Origin: Pseudomonas laurylsulfatiphila
GTDB taxonomy: Bacteria > Pseudomonadota > Gammaproteobacteria > Pseudomonadales > Pseudomonadaceae
DNA: 40,088 bases
Direction: 5' to 3'
NCBI RefSeq assembly: GCF_002934665.1
Contig: NZ_NIRS01000012.1
Location: 1 to 40,088, forward strand
The position numbers and the translations under genes are program-made. The notes beneath the pieces are model-generated. The model was not told the origin of the DNA. It worked only from the letters and a program-made list of their open reading frames with translations, and did no database searches. This document shows, one piece after another, positions 8,284 through 16,682 of this stretch. Position 1 is the stretch's first letter, and the number at the start of each line of letters is the position of its first letter.

Positions 8284-8667
8284 ATGCAGACAACCATTCG
8301 CGGATTGGCATTGGCCATCCTTTCCAGCGGTTTCGCAATGGCACATGGCATCAGCCAGGCCGCGGAGTGCGACGCCAGTGCTGGCCAACAAGTGTTCCAG
8401 ACCAAGTGCAGCGCTTGCCATGCGCTCGACGAAAGTCGGGTGGGGCCCAAATTGGCCGCGGTCGTCGGTCGCCCGATCGGCTCGGTGCCGGGCTTCACCT
8501 ACACGGCAGGCCTGGCCGTTGCAAAGTCAACGTGGAACGTCGAGCAACTCGACCAATTCCTGACAGCCCCGGCAAAGAAATTCCCCGAAACCGCCATGGC
8601 CTTTGGCGGCCTGCGCAAGGCCGAGGAACGCCAGGCAGTGCTGTGTTTCCTGCAGACCAAGAGCTGA
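8284..8667 (+). CDS. Class I c-type cytochrome, periplasmic
   Basis: 127 residues from the ATG at 8284; the open frame begins further left without a useful start. A signal peptide runs to about ISQAAE (residue 28). The haem-binding motif is C42-S-A-C45-H46, and the likely axial methionine is M105 in ETAMAFGGL. GPKLAAVVGRPIGSVPGFTYT is the usual middle block of the cytochrome c2/c550 family. It probably carries electrons from a periplasmic dehydrogenase or oxidase; the flavoenzyme at 5039 is the nearest candidate. It is followed 57 bp downstream by the DUF1302 gene and is probably cotranscribed with it. Confidence 0.92.
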   Translation: MQTTIRGLALAILSSGFAMAHGISQAAECDASAGQQVFQTKCSACHALDESRVGPKLAAVVGRPIGSVPGFTYTAGLAVAKSTWNVEQLDQFLTAPAKKFPETAMAFGGLRKAEERQAVLCFLQTKS

Positions 8668-8724
8668 CGCGCAGCCACTGCCCTCTGCTCAACAACACAA
8701 GACAACAACAATAAGGAACACCCA

Positions 8725-10509
8725 GTGCACAGCAAAACATTCAATCGCTGCCTGTTGGCGGCCGGGGTTTCGGCCGCGACCATGGGTCAGGCGCTCGCGG
8801 TCGATTTCAACATCGGCGAGATCCAGGGTCAGTTCGACTCAGCACTGTCGATCGGTGCCAGTTGGGGCACCCAGGCGCCGAGCCAGAAGCTGATCGACAC
8901 CACCAATGGCGGCAGCGGCTTCTCCTCCGGCGGCGACGACGGCCGACAGAATTTCAAGAAAGGCGAGACCTTCTCGAAGATCTTCAAGGGCGTGCATGAC
9001 CTTCAGTTGACCTACGGAGACACCCGCGCCTTTGTGCGGGGCAAATACTGGTACGACTTCGAGCTCAAGGACGAGAACCGTCCGTTCAAGCCAATCAGTG
9101 ACGACGGCCGCGACATGTCCGCGCGGTCTTCCGGCACAGAAATACTCGACGCCTTCGTGGCGCAGAAATACTCCATTGCCGATCGCTCCGGGGATGTTCG
9201 CCTGGGCAAACAAGTCGTGAGCTGGGGGGAAAGCCTGTTCATCGGCAACTCGATCAACTCGATCAACCCGCTCGATGTCGCGGCCCTGCGTCGCCCGGGC
9301 GCGGAGATCAAGGAAGGTCTGATTCCGGTCAACATGCTCTACGTGTCGCAAGGTCTGACCGACAATTTGAATCTCGAGGCCTTCTACCAGCTCGAATGGC
9401 AACCCTACGCCCTGGACAACTGCGGCACTTTCTTCGGCGCCGATCCGATCGCCAAGGGTTGCAACAACAACTTCACCGCCGGTCTGGCTGAAGTCAAGCC
9501 GCTCGAACCCATCGCCGCCGCGGCAGGGCTGGGCTTTGGCTTCAATGGCCGTGAAGGTGTATTCGTCCCGCGGGGCAAAGACCACGAGGCGCGCGACGGT
9601 GGTCAGTTCGGCCTGGCGTTGCACTGGCTGGGTGACGGCACTGAATACGGTGCCTACTACATGAACTACCACTCGCGCACCCCGACCCTGGCCCTGCGCC
9701 CGGCGAGTGGCGTGACCAACTTCATCAACAACGTGTTGCCTGCCAGCGGCCTGGGCCCGGACGAACAATTCGCCCTGGGCCTGGCGACCGCTGCCGGCAA
9801 TGGCAGCTACTCCCTGGATTACCCGGAAGACATCCACCTCTACGGCCTGAGCTTCGCGACCACGCTGCCCGATGGCACCGCCTGGAGCGGCGAGATCAGC
9901 TACCGGCCCAATGCCCCGATAACGATCAACAGTGCCGACCTTGGCGGTGGTTTGTTGAACCCGGCCTTCCGCGCGCTGACCGGTGCAAATGCCGAATCGA
10001 CCGTCGACGGCGAAGAAGGCCAGGTCATCCAGGGCTACCGCCGCAAGGAAGTCACCCAGGCGCAAACCTCTTTCGTGCATATCTTTGACCCGATGCTGGG
10101 TGCTGACTACCTGAGCGTCGCCAGCGAAATCGGCGTTACCCACATCGGCGGCCTCGAGTCGCTCAACAAGCAGCGTTACGGCCGGGACTCAGTCTACGGG
10201 GACATCAACCAGGGCGGACGCAACGGTTACTACACCACCTCGTCCTGGGGCTACCGCGCCTACGCCAAGCTGGCCTACACCAACGTCTTTGCCGGCGTGA
10301 ACCTGACCCCGAACCTGTTCTGGTCCCATGACGTTTCCGGCTACAGCCCGGTGTTTACCGAGGGTTCAAAGTCTGTCGGCCTGGGTCTCGATGCCGATTA
10401 CCGCAACACCTACACCGCCAGCCTCAGTTACACCAACAACTTCGGTGGCGATTTCAACACTTCGGTCGACCGCGATTTCGTGGCGCTGAGCTTCGGCGTT
10501 AACTTTTAA
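8725..10509 (+). CDS. DUF1302 family protein, probable outer-membrane channel-like protein
   Basis: 594 residues, GTG start with AAGGA 7 bases upstream. A signal peptide ends near QALA (residue 25). The sequence is rich in Gly, Asn, aromatic and alternating hydrophobic residues, with a terminal Phe (LSFGVNF) like an outer-membrane beta-barrel sorting signal. The motif VVSWGESLFIGNSINSINPLD is the hallmark of DUF1302. The family pairs almost always with DUF1329, as here. In pseudomonads such pairs occur near acyl-CoA ligases and LuxR regulators and have been linked to growth on fatty or ester substrates; a role in uptake or processing of hydrophobic compounds is likely but not proven. A broken second copy lies at 16683-17259. 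Confidence 0.9.
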   Translation: MHSKTFNRCLLAAGVSAATMGQALAVDFNIGEIQGQFDSALSIGASWGTQAPSQKLIDTTNGGSGFSSGGDDGRQNFKKGETFSKIFKGVHDLQLTYGDTRAFVRGKYWYDFELKDENRPFKPISDDGRDMSARSSGTEILDAFVAQKYSIADRSGDVRLGKQVVSWGESLFIGNSINSINPLDVAALRRPGAEIKEGLIPVNMLYVSQGLTDNLNLEAFYQLEWQPYALDNCGTFFGADPIAKGCNNNFTAGLAEVKPLEPIAAAAGLGFGFNGREGVFVPRGKDHEARDGGQFGLALHWLGDGTEYGAYYMNYHSRTPTLALRPASGVTNFINNVLPASGLGPDEQFALGLATAAGNGSYSLDYPEDIHLYGLSFATTLPDGTAWSGEISYRPNAPITINSADLGGGLLNPAFRALTGANAESTVDGEEGQVIQGYRRKEVTQAQTSFVHIFDPMLGADYLSVASEIGVTHIGGLESLNKQRYGRDSVYGDINQGGRNGYYTTSSWGYRAYAKLAYTNVFAGVNLTPNLFWSHDVSGYSPVFTEGSKSVGLGLDADYRNTYTASLSYTNNFGGDFNTSVDRDFVALSFGVNF

Positions 10510-10518
10510 GGCTTGATA

Positions 10519-11880
10519 ATGAACAAGACAATTCAGAAAAGTTGCATCCTGGCACTCAGCCTGTTGGCTTGCCATGTCATGGCGGCTGTACCCGCTGGCG
10601 AGGCCAACAAGCTTGGCACTGAACTCACTCCGCTCGGTGCCGAGAAATCGGGCAATGCCGACGGCAGCATTCCGGCATGGACCGGTGGCTTGCCGAAGAC
10701 GGCGGGCCAGGTATCGGCCAACGGCTTCGTCTCCGACCCGTTCGCTGCGGAAAAACCGCTGTTCGTGATCACTGCCGCCAATGCCACGCAGTACCAGGCC
10801 AAGTTGACCGATGGCCAGATGGCGCTGTTCAAGCGTTATCCGCAGACCTACAAAATCCCGGTCTACCCGACGCATCGTACGGCGTCGGTACCACAGGCCA
10901 TCGCCGATGAGGCCAAGCAGAATGCGTTGAAAGTTGAGCCGACCAACAAGGGTGACGGCGTGGCGAACTTCCATGGTTACTTCGCCTATCCGATTCCGAA
11001 GAACGGTGAAGAAGTGGTGTGGAACCACATCACCCGCTACCTGGGTGGCAGTGCACGCCGCAGCTATGTCCAGGCCACTCCACAGGTAGACGGTGACTAC
11101 ACCCTGGTGCGTTTCGATGAAGAAACCATCTATCCGGAGAGCGTCCAGGATCTGCCGGCGGAGCGCGCCGACAACCTCCTGTACTTCTACAAGCAGCAAG
11201 TCACCGCGCCGGCGCGACTGGCCGGCACCGTGGCGCTGGTCCACGAGACGCTCGACCAGGTGAAGGAACCTCGTCTGGCCTGGGTTTACAGTGCCGGGCA
11301 ACGCCGGGTACGCCGCGCGCCTCAACTGGCCTATGACGGCCCGGGTTCAGCCTCCGACGGTCTGCGCACCGCCGATAACCTGGACATGTTCAACGGTGCC
11401 CCGGACCGTTATGACTGGAAGCTGGTGGGCAAAAAGGAAATCTACATCCCGTACAACAGCTACAAACTGGAATCCCCTGCGCTGAAATACGATGACATCG
11501 TCAAGGCCGGCCACATCAATCCGGACCACACGCGTTACGAGTTGCACCGCGTCTGGGAAGTCGTGGCGACACTCAAGTCGGATGCACGGCATATCTACTC
11601 CAAGCGCCATATGTATATCGACGAGGACACCTGGCAAATCGTCGAGGTCGATCACTATGACGGCCGTGGCCAACTGTGGCGTGTCGCTGAAGGTCATCCG
11701 CTGTTTCGCTACGACCAGCAGACTACGTACGCTGCCGCTGAAACGCTGTACGACGTGATTTCCGGACGCTATCTGGTCCTGGGCTTGCGCAACGAAGAGG
11801 CGCGCAATACGCAGTATGGGCTGACGGCGAAGGTGTTTGACTACACGCCGGCGGCCTTGCGTACTGATGGGTTGCGTTGA
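10519..11880 (+). CDS. DUF1329 family protein (periplasmic, LolB/VioE-like fold likely)
   Basis: 453 residues. The start is the ATG at 10519 with AAGG 7 bases upstream; the frame also opens at a TTG six bases earlier. A signal peptide ends near HVMA (residue 23). The opening block LGTELTPLGAEKSGNADGSIPAWTGGL and the late KRHMYIDEDTWQIVEVDHYDGRGQLWRV are characteristic of DUF1329. It follows the DUF1302 stop by 9 bases, so the two are an operon. The family is predicted to be extracytoplasmic and to act with its DUF1302 partner on hydrophobic ligands; the biochemical role is not established to my knowledge. A GC hairpin follows at 11935. Confidence 0.9.
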   Translation: MNKTIQKSCILALSLLACHVMAAVPAGEANKLGTELTPLGAEKSGNADGSIPAWTGGLPKTAGQVSANGFVSDPFAAEKPLFVITAANATQYQAKLTDGQMALFKRYPQTYKIPVYPTHRTASVPQAIADEAKQNALKVEPTNKGDGVANFHGYFAYPIPKNGEEVVWNHITRYLGGSARRSYVQATPQVDGDYTLVRFDEETIYPESVQDLPAERADNLLYFYKQQVTAPARLAGTVALVHETLDQVKEPRLAWVYSAGQRRVRRAPQLAYDGPGSASDGLRTADNLDMFNGAPDRYDWKLVGKKEIYIPYNSYKLESPALKYDDIVKAGHINPDHTRYELHRVWEVVATLKSDARHIYSKRHMYIDEDTWQIVEVDHYDGRGQLWRVAEGHPLFRYDQQTTYAAAETLYDVISGRYLVLGLRNEEARNTQYGLTAKVFDYTPAALRTDGLR

Positions 11881-11934
11881 TTGACGGGTTGCAGGTGAAC
11901 CCGCAACTGTTCACTTGGGCTCTAGGCTGATTGT

Positions 11935-11960
11935 GGACCGGCATGCTCTTGTGCCGGTCC
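11935..11960 (+). terminator. Hairpin terminator after the DUF1302/DUF1329 operon
   Basis: GGACCGGCA (11935-11943) pairs with TGCCGGTCC (11952-11960) around an 8-base loop, followed by TTCTCC. The stem is strong but the T-tract is poor. Confidence 0.65.
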
Positions 11961-11982
11961 TTCTCCGTGGGCCTGACGATAA

Positions 11983-12066
11983 GATCAAAAGATCGCAGCC
12001 TTCGGCAGCTCCTACATGGAAACGCGTACACCTGTAGGAGCTGCCGAAGGCTGTGATCTTTTGATC
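11983..12066. repeat. REPIN of the GATCGCAGCCTTCGGCAGC type
   Basis: Arms GATCAAAAGATCGCAGCC... (11983-12016) and the inverted copy (12033-12066) enclose a 16-base spacer; one C/T difference breaks perfect pairing. It is the same REP class as 8074-8155. It lies between the convergent DUF1329 and alkylsulfatase-like genes. Confidence 0.9.
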
Positions 12067-12112
12067 CTGGTGTTGATTTGGCTGTGACGGTATTGGTCGG
12101 CTGTCAGGCCGC

Positions 12113-12138
12113 CATCGCTGGCAAGCCAGCTCCCACAG
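12113..12138. repeat. Solitary REP half-site
   Basis: CATCGCTGGCAAGCCAGCTC followed by CCACAG is one arm of the REP class that makes up the array at 18672-19265, here without an inverted partner. Confidence 0.7.
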
Positions 12139-12181
12139 GGATTGGGGATATTTGCCGAGTCGATGTGGCTGGACAGCAGCC

Positions 12182-12269
12182 AGGATCAAAAAATCGCCGC
12201 CTTCGGCAGCTCCTACATTGGAATGCGTTTCCCTGTAGGAGCTGCCGAAGGCTGCGATCTTTTGATCCT
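12182..12269. repeat. REPIN of the GATCGCAGCCTTCGGCAGC type
   Basis: Arms beginning AGGATCAAAAAATCGCCGCC at 12182 and ending GCGATCTTTTGATCCT at 12269 pair with small mismatches. It is the third copy of this class in the window and the second in the 430-bp convergent gap 11881-12309, which holds no gene. Confidence 0.9.
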
Positions 12270-12309
12270 GCTTTGTTTTGTCTGCCACTTGCGCAGCAGC
12301 ATTCGCCGA

Positions 12310-14082
12310 CTAGACCTTGTACGGATCGAACAACGCGAGAAACGCCGAGGCGCCCTTCTCGTCTCCGGTCAACTCGACCTTGCCGCTCCCCTGCAACTCG
12401 GACAGCCCCTGCTTGTTCAGGAACAGCGCGGCGAACGTCGCTGCATCGAGGCGCAGCACGTAATCAGCCTTCTGCGAGTAAGTCGCCGGCGCCGCAACGA
12501 ACTGCGCCACGCCTCGGCGCACGTGCAGCGCCACCGAGGATTGAGTGCCGTCGACAAAATCGAAGCGCATCACCGCATCGGTGTCCTGAGCCTTGACCGG
12601 ATCGACACGCACCCGCAACTCGTCGACGAAGCGCGGCGGATTGGCAGTAATCTGTGCCGCATTGGGCGGTATCACCCGGGGCAGCTTGATCTTGCCTTCC
12701 AACGCCAGTGCCTGGTTCAGCATGAACGCGCGGGTGATGCTCGCGGTGGCCACATTGGCGCTGCGTCGCAGCAGGTCAGCCTTGAGTTGTTTGACTTCCG
12801 CATCGTCTGGTGTCAGGCGGAACTGATACCCCAGTAGTTCCAAGGCCCACGCCAGTTCGCCCTTCGCTTGCGCCTTGCGCACCTCGGCGAGCACCTTGTC
12901 GCGCCCGCCCAGCAACGGCACCAGCCGCTCTGCACTGGCCTGCGGCGGCAGCTTCACCAGGCTTGCAGCATCGCCGTCCCACCAACCCAGTGCATGCTCC
13001 ATGATGGCGGGTGCGTACCAATCCAGTTGACCGTAGGACTCGAACATCCAGGGGTCTTCTGCCAGGTGCCGGGGCAGCCGGATGAAATCGCGCAGGTCTT
13101 CCGGTCCCTTGCCCTGGAGAATCCCACGCAGGGTCTGGTCGAGCACCAGGTTGATGAAATCCCGGTAGTTGCCCAGGGTTTGCAGCACGTTTTCCTTGCC
13201 GGAAACCGGCAGGGAATGTTGATTGATCAGGTACTCGGGCTGAAGATCGATCAGGTCCTGCAGGCCCAGGGTCCAGTCGCGCGGCTCGCGGTACTTGGCA
13301 CCGCGCGGGGTGTAGAAGTTGGGCATCCACGGCCACACCGGGTTGTTCAGCGCGACCTTGCGGTCCGGCAGCCAGACGGCAATGGTATCGTCAGTGTCGG
13401 AGCCACCACGGGTGAGGAATTTAAGGCGCACCCCTGCGACCACCATTTCCTGGCCATGCTGCACGGGTGTGTTCACCGGAATAAAGCCGCTTTCACCCAT
13501 CGACACCGCGAAACCGGCCTTGCCATCCGGCCCTTGCTCCGGCAAGGCGATCTGCGCGTGCTGGTACGCGCGGGCACGCGGCAGCGGTTCGACCTCCGAG
13601 TAGTACGACCCCAGGCCGCTGATCTGCATATTCTCATTGAGCTTGGGATGGCCGATGGTCAGCACATCCTTCTCGCCCTCGACCAGTGTGCGGGCACCTT
13701 TGGTGTAATGAGAGTGGCTGTAGATGATGGCCTTGATCGGCTTGTCACTGAATTTTCGGATCTCTTCCCGGTAGCGCTTGCCATCGGCCAGGCCTTCGCC
13801 GGTGTCCCAGACGATCAGCCCGTCGGGGCCTTCGATCACGGCCGAATTGAGCATCAGGCCAGGGAGAATCCACACCCCCTCGGTGAGTTTGTAGGGTTCA
13901 CTGTTCTGATGCCTGACGAGCCTGGCATTGTCGATGACCGCCTGGTTGATCAGCGCACCGCTGGTGGTGTGCCCCACCTGAACCGGAGCACCCATGAACA
14001 GTGACTCGTCGGCCAGGACAGGCAGCGCGACGCTGGCGGCGAGCAGGCCGACGAACAGTGGAGACAGCGGGAAACGCGGCAT
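12310..14082 (-). CDS. Exported alkylsulfatase-like MBL protein with altered metal motif
   Basis: 590 residues, signal peptide ending near VLADE (residue 25), AAGGAG before the ATG. It has the three-part layout of SdsA1-type alkylsulfatases: an MBL domain, an alkylsulfatase dimerisation segment (DFIRLPRHLAEDPWMFESYGQLDWYAPAIMEH region) and a C-terminal SCP2-like domain (PPRFVDELRVRVDPVKAQDTD onward). Zinc binding in SdsA1 uses HxHxDH, acidic residues in PGTEAPAE and AEN, and a late HHWP. Here these read H123-S-H125-Y-T127-K128, GSDTDDTI, NNP and QHSLP, so several ligands are absent. It may be a non-hydrolytic or differently metallated relative. The preceding genes in its operon are DUF1254 and a thioesterase. 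Confidence 0.85.
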   Translation of the reverse strand: MPRFPLSPLFVGLLAASVALPVLADESLFMGAPVQVGHTTSGALINQAVIDNARLVRHQNSEPYKLTEGVWILPGLMLNSAVIEGPDGLIVWDTGEGLADGKRYREEIRKFSDKPIKAIIYSHSHYTKGARTLVEGEKDVLTIGHPKLNENMQISGLGSYYSEVEPLPRARAYQHAQIALPEQGPDGKAGFAVSMGESGFIPVNTPVQHGQEMVVAGVRLKFLTRGGSDTDDTIAVWLPDRKVALNNPVWPWMPNFYTPRGAKYREPRDWTLGLQDLIDLQPEYLINQHSLPVSGKENVLQTLGNYRDFINLVLDQTLRGILQGKGPEDLRDFIRLPRHLAEDPWMFESYGQLDWYAPAIMEHALGWWDGDAASLVKLPPQASAERLVPLLGGRDKVLAEVRKAQAKGELAWALELLGYQFRLTPDDAEVKQLKADLLRRSANVATASITRAFMLNQALALEGKIKLPRVIPPNAAQITANPPRFVDELRVRVDPVKAQDTDAVMRFDFVDGTQSSVALHVRRGVAQFVAAPATYSQKADYVLRLDAATFAALFLNKQGLSELQGSGKVELTGDEKGASAFLALFDPYKV

Positions 14083-14165
14083 AAATCACTCCTTTGTGGT
14101 TGTTGTTCTATAGGGCAACGTAACGCGTGGCGGGATACCGCCGAGTGAGGACATTCGTGGGTCAA

Positions 14166-15581
14166 TCAATCCATCTGCTTGACTGTCGGTGGTTGCCAGG
14201 TCTGGTTCAGCACCGCGTCGTCCGGTACGTAGGCCCGGAGCGCCAGGTAAAAACGCCCCTGCCTGGGTGAAGGCAGCCAGTTGGATTCCTTGTCCTTGCC
14301 CGGCGAATCATTCTGCAGATAGAGACTCATCGAACCATCGGCATTCTGCTTGACCCCTGGCGTGCGATCCCGAATCGCATAGCGATTGATCGGGTTGTCG
14401 ACCAGGTTTTTATCCGGGCCATACAGGGTCAGTGACCAGAATTCCTTGACCGGCGGCAGTTGGCCCTTGGCGAAATGCAAGATGTAGCGCTTGTTGCCGT
14501 CAAGCGGCTGACCATCGACATCGGCATACGCCACAATGTAAGTCGCCTCCTGCGGTTCGTTACAGATGATGCCCCCGGCGGCGCAGATTGCCCGGCCACG
14601 GAAGTCATCTTCAAGGCCGGCGCGTCCACCGTTCTTGCGCGAGAAATGCCAGCCATTGACGGGTTTGTTGGCCACGCCTGCCGCAGACATTCCACCGACC
14701 ATGGGTCGACCACCCTGCGCAGCGCGAGCCAGTCCGCGCTTGCTCGCCTCATCAAGCAGGTCGAGTTGGCCATTCAGGCCGGGGCCGATACCCACTGTCG
14801 CAAACAGCTCGAGCAGCTGTTTGTCCTTTGCCGCAGGCGGGTTCTGCGCCATGGACTGGTTGATCGTCTTCCAGTCCGCCAGTGGGTCGCGCTGGCTGTC
14901 GGCGGGCACCTGTACATCGCGATTTTCAGGCAGCGTCGCGCCGGGCTTGTCCCACAAACTCAGGGGCACGACCTGGTACTGGTCCTGCAATTTGTTGACG
15001 GCCGCAACATCATTGCGGTCTTCGACAAAGGTGCGTCCGAACACCAACGCGTGGGGCGTGCGGGCTCGAATCACACCTTGCACGTTGGCCGGAGTTTCCC
15101 CCTGCCAGTCGGGGCCGACGATGAGGAACGCGCCCGCCTTCGATCCCGTCGTGCGTTTGCCGACATAGCCAAAGTTGTCGGCGTACATGTCCGCCAGCTG
15201 GAACACGAAATAACGCTCGCCCATGTCAGGATGGGCCAGGACTACCGGCTCCTTGCTCAGGTCGAAGAAGCCCCATGAGTACAGCGTATCGTTGTTGGGC
15301 GAGCCGCCATCCTTGTAGTCGGCATCGACGATGTCCCTGAAGTGGTAAAAATGGTTGGGGGCCGCATACGGGAAGGACGCCGCATCAGTGGCCCATTTGT
15401 GCCGCAACGTCGCCAATTGCAGGATGGGGAAGGCGTAGATATACGCCTGCACGCCGACCGAGTAAGCGTACTGTTCTTGCCAGTCGCCTACAGGGGGGAT
15501 CGTTTTTTCATCTTTAGCCAGTGCCGGTGTCAGCATCAGCGCAAGGACGAGGGGTGAGAGGGAGGAACATGAAATTTTCAT
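14166..15581 (-). CDS. DUF1254/DUF1214 domain protein, exported
   Basis: 471 residues from the ATG at 15581, where a signal peptide (MKISCSSLSPLVLALMLTPALA) begins; the frame extends 53 codons upstream without such a signal. The N-terminal DUF1254 block is seen in YIYAFPILQLATLRHKW and NHFYHFRDIVDADYKDGGSPNNDTLYS. The C-terminal DUF1214 block holds SLTLYGPDKNLVDNPINRYAIRD and the late YLQNDSPGKDKESNWLPSP. Proteins with this pair are common in Proteobacteria and often lie in lipid or xenobiotic loci, but I know of no firm activity. It lies between the thioesterase gene (73-bp gap) and the alkylsulfatase-like gene, probably in one operon. Confidence 0.9.
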   Translation of the reverse strand: MKISCSSLSPLVLALMLTPALAKDEKTIPPVGDWQEQYAYSVGVQAYIYAFPILQLATLRHKWATDAASFPYAAPNHFYHFRDIVDADYKDGGSPNNDTLYSWGFFDLSKEPVVLAHPDMGERYFVFQLADMYADNFGYVGKRTTGSKAGAFLIVGPDWQGETPANVQGVIRARTPHALVFGRTFVEDRNDVAAVNKLQDQYQVVPLSLWDKPGATLPENRDVQVPADSQRDPLADWKTINQSMAQNPPAAKDKQLLELFATVGIGPGLNGQLDLLDEASKRGLARAAQGGRPMVGGMSAAGVANKPVNGWHFSRKNGGRAGLEDDFRGRAICAAGGIICNEPQEATYIVAYADVDGQPLDGNKRYILHFAKGQLPPVKEFWSLTLYGPDKNLVDNPINRYAIRDRTPGVKQNADGSMSLYLQNDSPGKDKESNWLPSPRQGRFYLALRAYVPDDAVLNQTWQPPTVKQMD

Positions 15582-15654
15582 CGTTGAGCTCTTCCTGTCG
15601 TTCAATGAAAAAAGAGGCAGGTCCGTCCGGCTCGAAGGCGAATGGAGATGCCTG

Positions 15655-16125
15655 TTACGCCGATGTCGCCGACAGCAGCTCACAGCCATCAACCTCGACC
15701 ATCCTGCTGCGCAGATGATCCGGTACGGTGACGCGCTCACCGGTCTGGTTCACCAGCCAGACGCAGACCGAATAGCCGTGACCGACCAGTGAGCCGTTCC
15801 ACACCGAAAACTCCATGCGAAAACTGGTTTTCCTGATCCAGGCAATCCGCGCGCACACGAGGATTTTTTCACCCTGGAACACCGGCCGGTCGTAGGTGAA
15901 GCCGACGTCCTTGATCACCGGCCCCGGTGTATCCGCAGTGAGGCGCGGCACACCAATTTCGGTCAGATAGCCGACCCGTGCCTCTTCGCACCAGGTGAGG
16001 TACGCACCATTGTTGGCATGGCCGTAAGGATCCAGGTCGCTCCAGCGCGTCTCCAGTTCCTTGGCGAACCACCAACCCTGTTCCACGCCGTAACGCGCCC
16101 GGTTCGCTTCGTTCAAATCATTCAT
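15655..16125 (-). CDS. Acyl-CoA thioesterase, 4HBT hotdog family
   Basis: 156 residues, the usual length for a single hotdog domain. The N-terminal active-site block TRWSDLDPYGHANNGAYLTWCEEAR carries the Asp and the HxN of the YbgC/FcbC-type 4-hydroxybenzoyl-CoA thioesterase family. FTYDRPVFQGEKILV and RKTSFRMEFSV form the expected later strands. It would hydrolyse an acyl- or aryl-CoA in the cytoplasm. The gene lies just downstream of the truncated acyl-CoA dehydrogenase and upstream of DUF1254, in the same direction, fitting a CoA-dependent catabolic operon. Confidence 0.88.
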   Translation of the reverse strand: MNDLNEANRARYGVEQGWWFAKELETRWSDLDPYGHANNGAYLTWCEEARVGYLTEIGVPRLTADTPGPVIKDVGFTYDRPVFQGEKILVCARIAWIRKTSFRMEFSVWNGSLVGHGYSVCVWLVNQTGERVTVPDHLRSRMVEVDGCELLSATSA

Positions 16126-16195
16126 TGCACTTACCCTGTCTGTTCATCGTTTGGCGGTTGCGCGGCGGCCTGGCGCTGCGCAACCGCTGTCAGTC

Positions 16196-16669
16196 TCAGA
16201 GCGTGCGCGCCACGAGCTCGCGCATGATGTCGTTGGCACCGCCATAAATGCGCGTCACGCGGCTATCCAGGTAATGCCGCGCTACCGGGTACTCGAGCAT
16301 GTAGCCGTTGCCACCGTGCAGTTGCAGGCACTGATCGACCACCTTCGAATACAGTTCCGAGCAATACAGCTTGGCCGCCGCCGCGGCTTCGCTGGTCAGC
16401 TTGTGCGCCAGGCACAGTTCCATGCAGCGATCGACGTAGGTCTGGCCGACGGTGATCTCGGCTTTCAGGTCGGCGAGTTTGAAGCGCGAGTTCTGGAAAT
16501 CGATGATCGGCTTGCCGAACACGGTACGGCCACGGGTGTAGTCGATGGTGTGATCGAGCACGGCCTGGGCACCGGAAATGCTGCTGACGGCAATCGACAA
16601 GCGCTCCCAGGCCAGTTCCCTCATCAACTGAATGAAGCCCTGCCCCGGTACATCGCCGAGCACGTTCCC
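16196..16669 (-). pseudogene. Acyl-CoA dehydrogenase, C-terminal fragment only
   Basis: About 157 codons matching the C-terminal helical domain of acyl-CoA dehydrogenases: NVLGDVPGQGFIQLMRELAWERL, then YTRGRTVFGKPIIDFQNSRFKLADL and the near-terminal LHGGNGYMLEYPVARHYLDSRVTRIYGGANDIMRE. A full enzyme has roughly 380 residues, so the N-terminal and middle domains, including the flavin-contact beta domain, are absent. Directly upstream and in another frame is the start of a DUF1302 gene, so a deletion joined the two. A GTG at 16663 could in theory start translation, but the product could not be an active dehydrogenase. It was probably a member of the thiolase-thioesterase operon. Confidence 0.9.
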
Positions 16670-16682
16670 TGAGCGCCCCTGT

